A stretch of DNA of 64,000 bases, from assembly GCF_963678635.1 (NCBI RefSeq), contig NC_087069.1, positions 55,637,175 to 55,701,174 on the forward strand. The letters run 5' to 3'. A program made the translations under genes and the position numbers. Under the pieces are notes generated by a model, which did not search any database, was not told the origin of the DNA, and saw only the letters and a list, made by a program, of their open reading frames with translations. This document shows, in pieces, positions 41,293 to 50,008 of this stretch (within the stretch, counting starts at the first letter, position 1; each line of letters begins with the position of its first letter). Origin of the DNA: Symsagittifera roscoffensis. Taxonomy: Eukaryota > Xenacoelomorpha > Acoela > Convolutidae.

Positions 41293-41755
41293 GGAGCTGA
41301 GGATCCAGATGGACCCCGTCCTGTTGACGGTATGTACAGTCCACTACAATATGATGTTTGATCAGCACGCCTTGGAGATGAACGAGAAGGTGCGGAACCT
41401 AAACAAGGTGATCCGAGACATCCACCGGAAGAGTTTGCTCCCTGTCAGACTGTTGGACGTGGCGGAGCGCATGGAGAAAAAGGGATTCCCTGAAGACACC
41501 TCCAATGATGGAATCCATTTCGATAGGCCAAGGGGAGCGGAGTGGCTGAACGACGTCTTCCAAGAACACATAAACACGCTAGAGGCGGATTTGCTAGAGA
41601 CAGCCCAATTCACATTAGGACCACCCCGAACCCACCATTCCTTGCCTCAAGGGTCTTGTCTGGTCGCTTGGGAACGAGAGTTGACACTAGAGACAGTTCG
41701 AGGAGCAACCAGACCAGATTGCAGAGTGTCACGCCAATGGAGTCTGAGGAGGTGA
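41276..41755 (+). CDS. 3'-block protein 2: C-terminal part of the SGNH-hydrolase domain
   Basis: Overlaps the previous ORF by 17 bases in the +1 frame. Residues ~5-60 continue the alpha/beta fold ('LLTVCTVHYNMMFDQHALEMN'). Residues 78-81 are D-G-I-H followed by 'FDRPRGAEWLNDVF', the DxxH block V of SGNH hydrolases. With S417, G438 and N466 of the previous ORF the full catalytic set exists, split only by the frame change. The junction reads TCT TGA G. The last ~50 residues are probably noise, since the next ORF overlaps by 214 bases in another frame and looks more protein-like. Confidence 0.75.
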   Translation: MSCLLEELRIQMDPVLLTVCTVHYNMMFDQHALEMNEKVRNLNKVIRDIHRKSLLPVRLLDVAERMEKKGFPEDTSNDGIHFDRPRGAEWLNDVFQEHINTLEADLLETAQFTLGPPRTHHSLPQGSCLVAWERELTLETVRGATRPDCRVSRQWSLRR

Positions 41756-42609
41756 CGTCATCAACACCTCCAGGCTCGGCGATATCCTCAGTGATAGTGG
41801 CAGAGAACAAGCGGGAAAAGAGATCTATGGAGACCGCTCGCTTGAGATATCCTGAGAAGGTGAAAGAACTGGACCTAGAGGGTTTGGAATGCAGGCGAGA
41901 ATTGGCGGAGACCCTGGGGATTGAACGAGTGTCGCACGAGGATTTAAACAGACATCATTGCGTGGACTGGTTGAAAGCTCATGAGGCACACTTCTCGAGA
42001 ACAAAATTGATGGAGACCGCAGATCTGACCGGAATTCCCACAAAAGCGATCATGGGACCCATTAACTACAGACCTCTCAAGCTGCTGGGGAGTCCTGGAC
42101 TCGTAGTAGAACCCCCCAAACACCGAACAAGCATCGCCAGGATCAGGTTGGCGACCCCGGCACAGTTGAAAGTGGTGGACAAACTACTCAATCCGGGGGG
42201 AATGGAATTGCCAGATGCCGCTTACGAAGGCTCGAAATTGGCCGAAGATCCCAGGTACGGGAAGCCCTGTGGGAGCACCCAGCTGGCCAAAACCCTGGCA
42301 GTTTATGATAGAGCAGATCCAGCTGCTGCGAGAGTAGTCATTGTGGCGGGATCGGACTTCGAAGGAACGTCTCCCAAGTTGTTCTGGCCGGAGACTCTGA
42401 TATACTCTTTGCCAGGAGCGGAATTAAACCAGATGTTAACTCTGGTGGTGGCAATAAAGTCGGAGATGCCATGTGAGCCTGAGCTGCTATTGTTTGCAGG
42501 AATGAATGATCACCTGCACGCGATGGGACTTCTTGAGCAGCTGAAGGGCAATGAAATTCCGACATCGAGGAAGATATGGAGGCCATTCAGGCGTTGTTTG
42601 CAGCGATGA
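41542..42609 (+). CDS. 3'-block protein 3: degenerate SGNH-like domain, first part
   Basis: 355 codons; the true start of this frame is uncertain because the region before about residue 60 overlaps protein 2. Residues ~255-330 mirror the SGNH layout: 'ARVVIVAGSDFEG' (G270-S271-D272, where GDS is expected), a Gly after 'YSL' (G292) and 'LLLFAGMNDHLHA' (G320-N322-D323, like block III GxND). The order Ser-Asp instead of Asp-Ser in block I suggests an inactive or divergent member. The domain appears to continue into the next ORF through a -1 frame change over a 34-base overlap. Confidence 0.6.
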   Translation: MAERRLPRTHKHARGGFARDSPIHIRTTPNPPFLASRVLSGRLGTRVDTRDSSRSNQTRLQSVTPMESEEVTSSTPPGSAISSVIVAENKREKRSMETARLRYPEKVKELDLEGLECRRELAETLGIERVSHEDLNRHHCVDWLKAHEAHFSRTKLMETADLTGIPTKAIMGPINYRPLKLLGSPGLVVEPPKHRTSIARIRLATPAQLKVVDKLLNPGGMELPDAAYEGSKLAEDPRYGKPCGSTQLAKTLAVYDRADPAAARVVIVAGSDFEGTSPKLFWPETLIYSLPGAELNQMLTLVVAIKSEMPCEPELLLFAGMNDHLHAMGLLEQLKGNEIPTSRKIWRPFRRCLQR

Positions 42610-43772
42610 ATGAAGTGCAAGAGAATGTTGTCTCGAGATTTGGATCCAAGACGAAGGTGGTGTTCACCACATCCCCTGGATGCGCGAATATGCCACCCGC
42701 CCTACAATTCGTGTACGCGGTCTTGATCCTAATAGCAGAGGGGAACGAATGGCGGATTCTAATGGCAGCCCCCAATCGGGAGTTGGAGCCATCGAACCTG
42801 AGGCTTCGCAAGTCAGAATTGGCGGCGGCATGGGCGGACATATCTCATGCACTGAGGGGCTTTTATGGACTAGCCGACATCCTGATCGTGTTAGACGAGG
42901 TGCTCTTGCTAGAGATATCGAACTTTGCCAGGCAACTTAAGTTCAGCCCAGTCATCGGGGACGATCACCCGGCGGTAAGCCAATTGACGGCCAGCTTGTG
43001 GTTTCGGAGCATGGATGTGAAGATCACAAATTCCACCAGCAAGTCTAGAGGTCCTAGTAACGAGAGAAGAAATGTGGCCGAGACGGAAAAGCAATTAGAG
43101 TCAATGAAATATCGTTTGACGCAAGAGAATGGCTGGTGGCCATTTTTGACACCAAGGCTGGAGAACGCCACGAATAAGACGAGGGAGGAAGCACCACCCC
43201 TCGTGAAACAAGTCTGGAGTTTTCTGGAGAAACAACTGGAGCTGGCCGAAGTAAGAGACATGACGGTGGCTAGATTTGTCTCGGCCGCCAATGAAGTGAC
43301 GATTGGAGGGTTCTGGAGAGAGCACGTCAAGGGTGAGCTGAGGACTAGGAGGGATCATGAGATTCTCAAGTTCTTGAGTCCTTGCTGGGAAAAAGAATTC
43401 ATGGCAGGAATGTTCGGCACCACGGCGACTATTTTTGGAGCCTTCGTGCAGGAGATACTGGGCATGCCCATCATCCTGCTCTTGGCTTTGTATCTGGTCT
43501 ACCCCAGATACTTGTTCAACATGGGCCCAGCATACATGTTTAGTCGAGGAGTAGAAACACTTCGAGTTGATGGGTATCTGGCACTATTACTCTTGACCCA
43601 TGGGGAATTGGTGTCGTTTCATCGATTGATGGAATATGGAGAGCCTCTGTCTATGGGGAGACTCCACTCGAGCATTGAAACCTACTCCTACAAGTGTGCC
43701 GCAGGGTTGAAGACTTTGTTAGTGCAGTACCTCATGATGCAGAATCGGCACATGACGGGTGAAGATGAATAG
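42576..43772 (+). CDS. 3'-block protein 4: continuation of SGNH-like domain, then membrane-prone helix
   Basis: 398 codons. The first ~140 residues ('MEAIQALFAAMNEVQENV', 'VVFTTSPGCANMPP', 'ILMAAPNRELEP', 'VIGDDHPAVSQL') read as the second half of the domain begun in protein 3. 'DDHP' occupies the place of the SGNH block V DxxH but is one residue short. The C-terminal half has a hydrophobic run near residues 285-312 ('MPIILLLALYLVYP') that could cross a membrane. No family recognised for that half. It ends in UAG inside the start of the next ORF. Confidence 0.6.
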   Translation: MEAIQALFAAMNEVQENVVSRFGSKTKVVFTTSPGCANMPPALQFVYAVLILIAEGNEWRILMAAPNRELEPSNLRLRKSELAAAWADISHALRGFYGLADILIVLDEVLLLEISNFARQLKFSPVIGDDHPAVSQLTASLWFRSMDVKITNSTSKSRGPSNERRNVAETEKQLESMKYRLTQENGWWPFLTPRLENATNKTREEAPPLVKQVWSFLEKQLELAEVRDMTVARFVSAANEVTIGGFWREHVKGELRTRRDHEILKFLSPCWEKEFMAGMFGTTATIFGAFVQEILGMPIILLLALYLVYPRYLFNMGPAYMFSRGVETLRVDGYLALLLLTHGELVSFHRLMEYGEPLSMGRLHSSIETYSYKCAAGLKTLLVQYLMMQNRHMTGEDE

Positions 43773-44832
43773 AGGGATGCCTCTGTTGACGGACCTATGC
43801 CTGTCAATGAGGTCGGACCCTATGGGGATAATCCGGGGTCTAGAGGAGGTGGTGACCTGCATTTATGGTCCAGCAGTGACGTACGCATTCCCAGATCCCC
43901 TGGTGACAACGTATCGTCCTTCTGTGACGCACTTGAGTCTTATCAGCATACTGGATGGGACGGCGCTCAATTGGTGTCAGCAGGAGGTGCTCAGAGCGCG
44001 AATGAGCAACACGGTACTCTTTGGAAAAGTGAAAGATGCCGAGCTGATAGTGTACAACTTCAGGGGGCAAATGCAATGTAGAATGGGAGGCAAGCGAGAG
44101 GGCCCCATCGAAACGTATCCCAAGTTTTGGAACTTGAACCCATTGACGGCAGACGGACGAGAGATCTTGAGGATTCCTGCTTGGAAGGAATGCTTTGCGC
44201 TGGTCAAGAGGGAGCTGGAGGCCATAATGGAGAAAGAGATCCTCCCAGCCACCATGCCTGAGTTCCCGATAGTCAGGAGGATGACCTTGGGAATGAACAG
44301 CCCCTTGGTAGTTCCCTCCATAATGGCGAGGATGACGACGGAGGAAATGCAGTAGTATTTCAGTGATGGCTGGGACCCCCTGTTCATCGGCTACACGGCG
44401 GCGGTCTACTTCCATACTAGCGAGGCGAAGGTAAATTCGTGGACGACGCAAGCGAAAAAGATGAGAGGTTCGCAGCCCCCCGGATATGAGGTGCGAAAGG
44501 TCTTGAGAGCTCTTGAGCAGGAGGGACTTGAGAACATGCTACCCATATGGGATGATGGCAGGATGATCAGGATGGAGGGGCACGTCGCATTGGTGGACGA
44601 CATGAAATTTTCAACGAGAAAGTACAGGGCACCCTATGGCTTAGAACAGGTGGAAATGAGACAGGAGGGAAAAGAACTAGATGCAGCAGGTCAACTGCAC
44701 GTAGCCCTGACGGAATACAAGAAATTGGACCCTACGACACCATCACCACTGTCAGTGGACACGCCTGGAGACAAGAGGAGTGGACCCGTTGAGGACCGGT
44801 TTAAAAGAATTTTCGAGAGAAGGAGACATTAG
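43759..44832 (+). CDS. 3'-block protein 5, one frame with an internal UAG
   Basis: Open from ATG at 43,759 (overlapping protein 4 by 14 bases) to UAG 44,353-44,355 (context CAG TAG TAT). The same frame then stays open to UAG 44,830-44,832. The stretch after the first UAG ('YFSDGWDPLFIGYTAAVYF') looks as protein-like as the part before it. The gene was therefore probably one ORF with a CAG-to-TAG change, or uses readthrough. I recognise no domain. Mixed hydrophobic/charged composition suggests a folded protein ('PAVTYAFPDPLVTTY', 'RIPAWKECFALVKREL'). Confidence 0.55.
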
Positions 44833-44847
44833 TCAGAAGAAGAGAGT

Positions 44848-46203
44848 ATGGATGAAACTCTCAGTGAAGCCGGTGAAGACATGGAAGTGGGGAATACGCC
44901 TGAACCAGGGCCATCAGGGGAGGAGCTCACCACTCAAGAGCTGTTGAAAGACTTGAGCGAGGAGAATTGGGCAGATACTGCCACCCCACCTCTGAATCCG
45001 TCCCCCCGGAAGAATCTGGAATTGCCATTGGCAAGTGAGACCTCCAATATGGGGATGATACTCTTGAGCTCGGAGGAAAGGGAAAAGAACACTTTCGAAG
45101 GGAACAGGGACATGTTCCTGGGGTCCCTGAAGGACGATGCTTGGCAGGAGTTCTTGGAAGAATTCAATCAAGAAGTGGGCAGCGAGACGACGCTGGACAA
45201 ATTCAAGGAGGAACTGTGGGACACAGTCGTAAGGTTTGGAGAACCGCTTCTGATAGCAACGGGCCTGGATGAGAAGGCGAGAAAAGAGCTGCTGAGCAAG
45301 CTGGCAGAGCTGAGGAATTCACGATCGAAGACTAGAGAGGAAAAATGTGAGGACAGCTCTACTCTGAAACAAAAAACTGTAGATAAAATAGTTGATGATT
45401 TAAAAAGGGATAAGGTTGGGACTAGTAATATGATTAAAAGTACTAATATCCTTAAGGCTCGAGCAGGGGTGAGGCAAGAGTTGGAAGGATTGGAGGTAGA
45501 CAGAGAGGTCGAATCAGTGATGATAGCCACAACACCCTCAAGCAGAGATGTGAAGACTCGCAAGAGGAAGAGAGAAGTGGAGGGATTGATTAGTCCTTCA
45601 GTGGATGCTGTTTCGGAAGGAAACTTGAGAGAGACGGCGCCCATGGTTTTGGCTCGATGCAAGACGGCGGCATACAAGAGTAGCTCGGAGCTCAGAAGAC
45701 CACTTGAAGTAGAGAGGGAAATAGAGGCTTCCACCAGTTCGACATCGGAGGAAGACTTCAAGCCTCAGAAGATAAACGTAAAGAGAGGTTCAACGAACGG
45801 ACAGACATGGGAAGTGGATGTCGGCAAAGAATGGATCTCGAAGGCACACCAGACCACGGGCAAGCAAGTGACGAGTGATCCATTGGAGAGGAACAAGACG
45901 AGGAACACCTCCCGGACGTGGTGGGTGGCCCTCGAGACATTGAAGGAAATGGAGGACTGCTTGAAGAAGTTGGACAGTGGAGTAGCTCGCAAGCGACGCA
46001 ATTGGGCCACCCAGCAAAAGGCCGAAGTTAATAAAATAGAAATGGCAAATCAGCTGAAGAAGTCCTGGCAGAACTTGTTGAAGGATCATTTTGAAGAGGC
46101 AATGAGGACATCCTCATCAGCACCACCATTAATGGCGAATCCCTTCGTTAGAACCGCAGGACAATTATTGTTCACCTGGAGTCTGGTGGGAATAGAGTTG
46201 TAG
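44848..46203 (+). CDS. 3'-block protein 6, acidic, in frame with protein 5
   Basis: 451 codons from the first ATG, but the frame is already open from the UAG at 44,830, in phase with protein 5. The N-terminus is acidic ('DETLSEAGEDMEVGN'), the middle is Lys/Glu-rich with likely coiled coil, and there is a KTRKRKRE basic cluster that could be a nuclear localisation signal. No domain recognised. It ends in UAG 46,201-46,203, after which the same frame stays open for another 823 codons. Confidence 0.6.
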   Translation: MDETLSEAGEDMEVGNTPEPGPSGEELTTQELLKDLSEENWADTATPPLNPSPRKNLELPLASETSNMGMILLSSEEREKNTFEGNRDMFLGSLKDDAWQEFLEEFNQEVGSETTLDKFKEELWDTVVRFGEPLLIATGLDEKARKELLSKLAELRNSRSKTREEKCEDSSTLKQKTVDKIVDDLKRDKVGTSNMIKSTNILKARAGVRQELEGLEVDREVESVMIATTPSSRDVKTRKRKREVEGLISPSVDAVSEGNLRETAPMVLARCKTAAYKSSSELRRPLEVEREIEASTSSTSEEDFKPQKINVKRGSTNGQTWEVDVGKEWISKAHQTTGKQVTSDPLERNKTRNTSRTWWVALETLKEMEDCLKKLDSGVARKRRNWATQQKAEVNKIEMANQLKKSWQNLLKDHFEEAMRTSSSAPPLMANPFVRTAGQLLFTWSLVGIEL

Positions 46204-48672
46204 ACATTGACCTCGTATGACAGGCTGAAGTTGGGAAGCAAGAAGCTAGATGTGTATCAAGCATTGATGCAACACGTGGCCAGGGACAATTCGGGCTTGA
46301 GCCTGGCTAGGAGAAAGGATGCCACATGTTTCTTGAGATGGATAATGTCAATGATGTCTGATAGTACCATCTTGGCATGCCACCAGAGAGCAAGCGGAAG
46401 TAAAACCATGGAAAAAAGAGTCTCAACGATCATCTTGAACGTGTATCAGAGTACAGGGATAGAAAAGGAAGATGGTTCCAGATTATCTCTAGAGAACCAC
46501 AGAAAGCTAGACGAGGTACGGAGGTTTTATAATAAGAAGTTCGAAGAAGAGCATGATGTTCACCGTAACCTGGCCTCGTCAGAACAGTACTCGAGACCCA
46601 GCGAGAAGGGGGAATACCAATACGTGTCAGGAGTGATGGGAATAGCCTACAACCCCTTGTTAGACTCAGAAACTGGAGGCGCTCACAGGAACCACGAGGT
46701 GGCGGAGCTACTGAAGTTTTGGACAGAAAGAATAATGGAAATAGACGCGGTGGAGAAAGAGGGGCCGAGCCTGGGCCTGATTCTTGAGAAAACACCGGAG
46801 GTGGTGAGCATACCGCGCTCGAACAAGAGAGTTGAAGTGAACATGGGTGATGGCAACGGCTTGCTGATCACGAACTTGGGAGTGGTATGGAGGTTACTAA
46901 GACCCTCCTGGTGCCCACATCCACACGCGAGTCTGATCGAGGAGACCACCGAACGGGTGAGGTTAGCTCCAACGGAAGATGAAGATTTGGCAAAGTTGAG
47001 TGTGGTGCACAAATTGATCTTACCTCAGATGAAGGAGTTAGGCGGAAAGACGAACAGTCTCGAGTCAGCAAAGAAGATGGAGCCGGGTAGCTGTCTGGAT
47101 TCTACGTGTGGGAGTGGAGAGCACACCTGCGATGGACGATCATGTGTCAGGATACTGTCCTTTCAAAAAGAAGACCTGGTCACTTGGTTTGAAGACATCA
47201 CGGAATGGGAGAAAAGTGAAGTGCAAATAGTAGCGGAATGTTACGCGAGAACTACGGTGAACATAGCAACAGCTCTCGGATTCTTCTCGAGAATGTGTAG
47301 TCTGCAGTCACTGGAAAGACTAGAGTCTGAACACCATTTAGTGACGGCGTTGAGCGTAGAATCATGGCCTGGGGTGTTGCAGGTGACTCAAAAACACATC
47401 CGGAGCTGGAAGGTTGGTCTTGAGGCGGAAATGGGGTTTCCCATGAGCGAAGCTTATGGTCTGCCATTGAACGCAAAATCCCTGATAGGGTCAATGATGG
47501 CCAACTTGTGCGGAAGCCACTACCCACTGCACATGGCGATGGTGGAAGCATCCAGCCAGAGAGTACTGGTGGACAAGGCCTTCTCAGTGCCCAAGTGTGT
47601 GAGGTTGGCTCGAGTATCGCATCACTCGCACAAGTTGTTGAGGAAAATCAGAGGGACAGTACCAAAAGAATTGAGAGATGACTTGAGTGAAATCTGGGGA
47701 GAAGAACTTTTGAAGTTGGAGAGTGAGAACACAAGCGATCACGAGAGACAAAACGTGATCGGAAAACCTGGGGGAGGTGCTCCAAACATGGAAGATAACG
47801 ACACGATGCATGAGAAAATGATAGAGCTTGAGCCTCTCTTGGAAGCCTCGGGGGAGCGTAACCTCAGGAGCATTGAGATCACCCATGGAGAATGCCCATG
47901 CCACTGTTTGGCACAAACGGTGTGGTATCCAGATCACAAGAACCTTTGCCTGGTGTGGGATATGGAAGAGATTCGGTCGATCGGACTACCGGATCACCGG
48001 CAGAAGGTGACGCTCTTAGTAGTGAGTACGATGTTGGCTCTGAGATGGATAGAAGAGAATATAACGAAGTATCGGGAAGCAACGACGCCAACGGCTGAGT
48101 CGATATACGCGATAGACTACAGCAGGAGACTCGAGTTGTTTGAGACTGCGTGCAAAGTATTCGCCATACCGACGGAAGTCAGACACATATGGAGCCGTTT
48201 GAGGTACTTTCCATGGTTTCGAGCGACACTGACGTCTTGGTTATACATGACAACGAAAGATCACATGAGAAAGCATCAAAAGGAATATCGACAATTCCAG
48301 GCCGAGATTGGGCCGGAAGCTTTCAAGAGACCCCTGTTAACCCATCAAAATGCGATCACGACAGGATGGAAGAGAGTGGGTAAAATGTCTAGAGACAATA
48401 CCAAAGCGAGGGAATCGATGCTAGAGGAGGACCTGGCGAAGAACGTGAGCTTGAGACTGCACAACTCCTTTTGTTTGAACCGGGAATCTAGGGTGAAGGC
48501 ACTACCCAACCAGGCGAAGAGGTTGCAAGAGCAAAGAGAATGGATGCGATCCTATGAACAGCTGAAGGCTTGGGAGGAAATCGTGATTAGCTCCGATGAT
48601 GAAGAAGAACTGTTGAGACAGTTTCCCGTATCAAGTACTTCAGGGTGTGGCACCTCCAAGAGTGCGAGATGA
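46204..48672 (+). CDS. 3'-block protein 7, large unrecognised protein
   Basis: About 822 codons after a UAG, in the same frame as proteins 5 and 6. There is no ATG near the start, so it was probably the C-terminal part of a longer product. Features seen: a Cys-rich stretch 'CLDSTCGSGEHTCDGRSC' near residue 300, 'HGECPCHCLAQTVWYPDHKN' near 560 with five Cys/His, and a C-terminal acidic 'SSDDEEELL'. These could bind metal, but no family is recognised. It ends ~430 bases before the 3' LTR. A structure prediction of the whole frame from 43,759 would be most informative. Confidence 0.6.
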   Translation, partial: TLTSYDRLKLGSKKLDVYQALMQHVARDNSGLSLARRKDATCFLRWIMSMMSDSTILACHQRASGSKTMEKRVSTIILNVYQSTGIEKEDGSRLSLENHRKLDEVRRFYNKKFEEEHDVHRNLASSEQYSRPSEKGEYQYVSGVMGIAYNPLLDSETGGAHRNHEVAELLKFWTERIMEIDAVEKEGPSLGLILEKTPEVVSIPRSNKRVEVNMGDGNGLLITNLGVVWRLLRPSWCPHPHASLIEETTERVRLAPTEDEDLAKLSVVHKLILPQMKELGGKTNSLESAKKMEPGSCLDSTCGSGEHTCDGRSCVRILSFQKEDLVTWFEDITEWEKSEVQIVAECYARTTVNIATALGFFSRMCSLQSLERLESEHHLVTALSVESWPGVLQVTQKHIRSWKVGLEAEMGFPMSEAYGLPLNAKSLIGSMMANLCGSHYPLHMAMVEASSQRVLVDKAFSVPKCVRLARVSHHSHKLLRKIRGTVPKELRDDLSEIWGEELLKLESENTSDHERQNVIGKPGGGAPNMEDNDTMHEKMIELEPLLEASGERNLRSIEITHGECPCHCLAQTVWYPDHKNLCLVWDMEEIRSIGLPDHRQKVTLLVVSTMLALRWIEENITKYREATTPTAESIYAIDYSRRLELFETACKVFAIPTEVRHIWSRLRYFPWFRATLTSWLYMTTKDHMRKHQKEYRQFQAEIGPEAFKRPLLTHQNAITTGWKRVGKMSRDNTKARESMLEEDLAKNVSLRLHNSFCLNRESRVKALPNQAKRLQEQREWMRSYEQLKAWEEIVISSDDEEELLRQFPVSSTSGCGTSKSAR

Positions 48673-49100
48673 GTGGATGGTTCGAATGGATCTTGAGTCT
48701 TGAGAGGGAAGGGGGGCTTGAGTGTGGATCAGGGTGAAACCTGGATTCATGAAAAAGAAAATTTAACGAAACAGATATTGTTATTAATATGCTATATCTA
48801 TTATATAAATCAAAATGCTGCATGACAATTTCCTAATTGAATGGGACAAAAGAAATTTTAAATAATTGGCTTAAAAAGCGAGAATTCAAGGGTGCAGGTG
48901 TGTGCAGATTTTGATTGCTGTTTAGCGATAGTGTGAAAATTTTACATGGCCGTGAATTTTGGGGTGTAGATAAGCTTAAGTCTGCTGCAAACTTCTGTAA
49001 ATGACCACTGGCACTGTACCTTGAGCAACACTCGGTTTTCGGGGACTCACTGGCAGACGACAGCACGCGATGAGGACATCGATCTCGAGTCCGGGGAGTA
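48673..49100 (+). other. Gypsy 3' untranslated region with polypurine tract candidates
   Basis: A purine run GAGAGGGAAGGGGGG (48,702-48,716) lies 385 bases before the LTR. A shorter 'CCGGGGAGTA' directly abuts the LTR at 49,091-49,100. Position favours the second as the priming tract and composition favours the first. CTTGAGT words occur three times within 30 bases near 48,690-48,722. Confidence 0.5.
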
Positions 49101-50008
49101 TGTGCCAGTCGGTCATATTTGGAAGTTTGACCTTGAGAAAAGCGAAAAACACTTGATTTTGGAGTGAAATTTAATTTTTCAAAAATTTGAATGGAGCCTG
49201 TCATGCACGATTTTCTCGCGATAACTGAAAGTCAGAAAAGAGAAGTCAGAACAATCGAGTGACAATCGCGGGAAAGTTGCAAGATAAATCACTAGGAAAT
49301 TGCCATTCGCAATTTCCGAGACAATAATAATCTAGAGTAGAGCTGTCCTATTTGAAATAGAAGACAGAGTGTTCCTGAGAACTGGACAATTATCCAACTG
49401 GTCAACTATTCAAACTGGACCAGAGTGAACCTTCGGTGGAAAGGTGGACAGCTTGAATGTCCCAATGGTCCACATAAAACTGTATTCTAGAGTACAAACT
49501 TATTCCTGTTGTTGAAACTGACAAACAGTAAACTCATTTAGTTACACTATTTAATTCTTGAGTTGCTTACCGACTTAATTACTCCCAATTCTTGAGCGTG
49601 CTACAATGTGAGTACCAATTTAAATTTTTAGAGTGTGTTTTATAATTGTTATGTTGAGGTAAGGCGAATTTTAGGTTGATCCATCTGAAATGGATCAAAG
49701 TTCCACTGTCTAATAAAAAGTAACTTAACGGATTGTTCCGACCCGGTTTTTAACGGCGTTCATGTATTTTGGGTATCTAGAGACCTAAGTATGGGGACGT
49801 TATTATTTCTAGTGTGGGGGGGGGGATATTTTGGTAGTAGCTTTTAAGCTGTAACGGGTCGTAGTCTCATGTCACAAGCGAACCGAATTGGCTCCGACTG
49901 ATTTGAGGTAGAAAAACACAAGAGATAGTGTCCCTGACTCTTGAGCCAATGGTTATAGGGCCTATTTTTCTTAAGCCTCATGTGTGACTGCAGTAGACGA
50001 ATGTTACA
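49101..50008 (+). repeat. Giant gypsy 3' LTR
   Basis: 908 bp, TGTGCCAGTC...GAATGTTACA, about 98% identical by eye to the 5' LTR. The minus-strand BEL pol frame runs about 165 bases into it before a stop at 49,844. Confidence 0.93.

Larger units (their letters stand above)
27091..50008 (+). mobile_element. Giant Ty3/gypsy LTR retrotransposon, 22.9 kb, with extra coding block
   Basis: Two direct LTRs of ~907 bp with TG...CA ends enclose, in order, a 2.5-kb leader, gag, protease, RT/RNase H and integrase. The RT-before-integrase order is Ty3/gypsy type. A macro-like domain is followed by about 8.8 kb of further coding sequence of unknown function. The flanks give 'CGA' (3 bp; 4 bp if the terminal A is counted as target). 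It sits in plus orientation inside the minus-strand BEL pol. The coding region is distinctly richer in GC than the surroundings. Three UGA codons in the protease-RT region, three UAG codons in the 3' block and several frame changes indicate mild decay. A solo LTR at 22,735 shows the family has other copies. Confidence 0.93.

Noticed and set aside
31431-48100. Many minus-strand open frames of 60-205 codons opposite the gypsy genes
   Set aside because: They are shadows of long GC-richer coding frames, with no independent motif; the catalytic motifs are all on the plus strand.
39832-48672. An envelope gene in the 3' block, which would make the gypsy element an errantivirus-like retrovirus
   Set aside because: No signal peptide, furin site, fusion peptide or C-terminal membrane anchor pattern is visible. 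The motifs found are SGNH-like and coiled coil.
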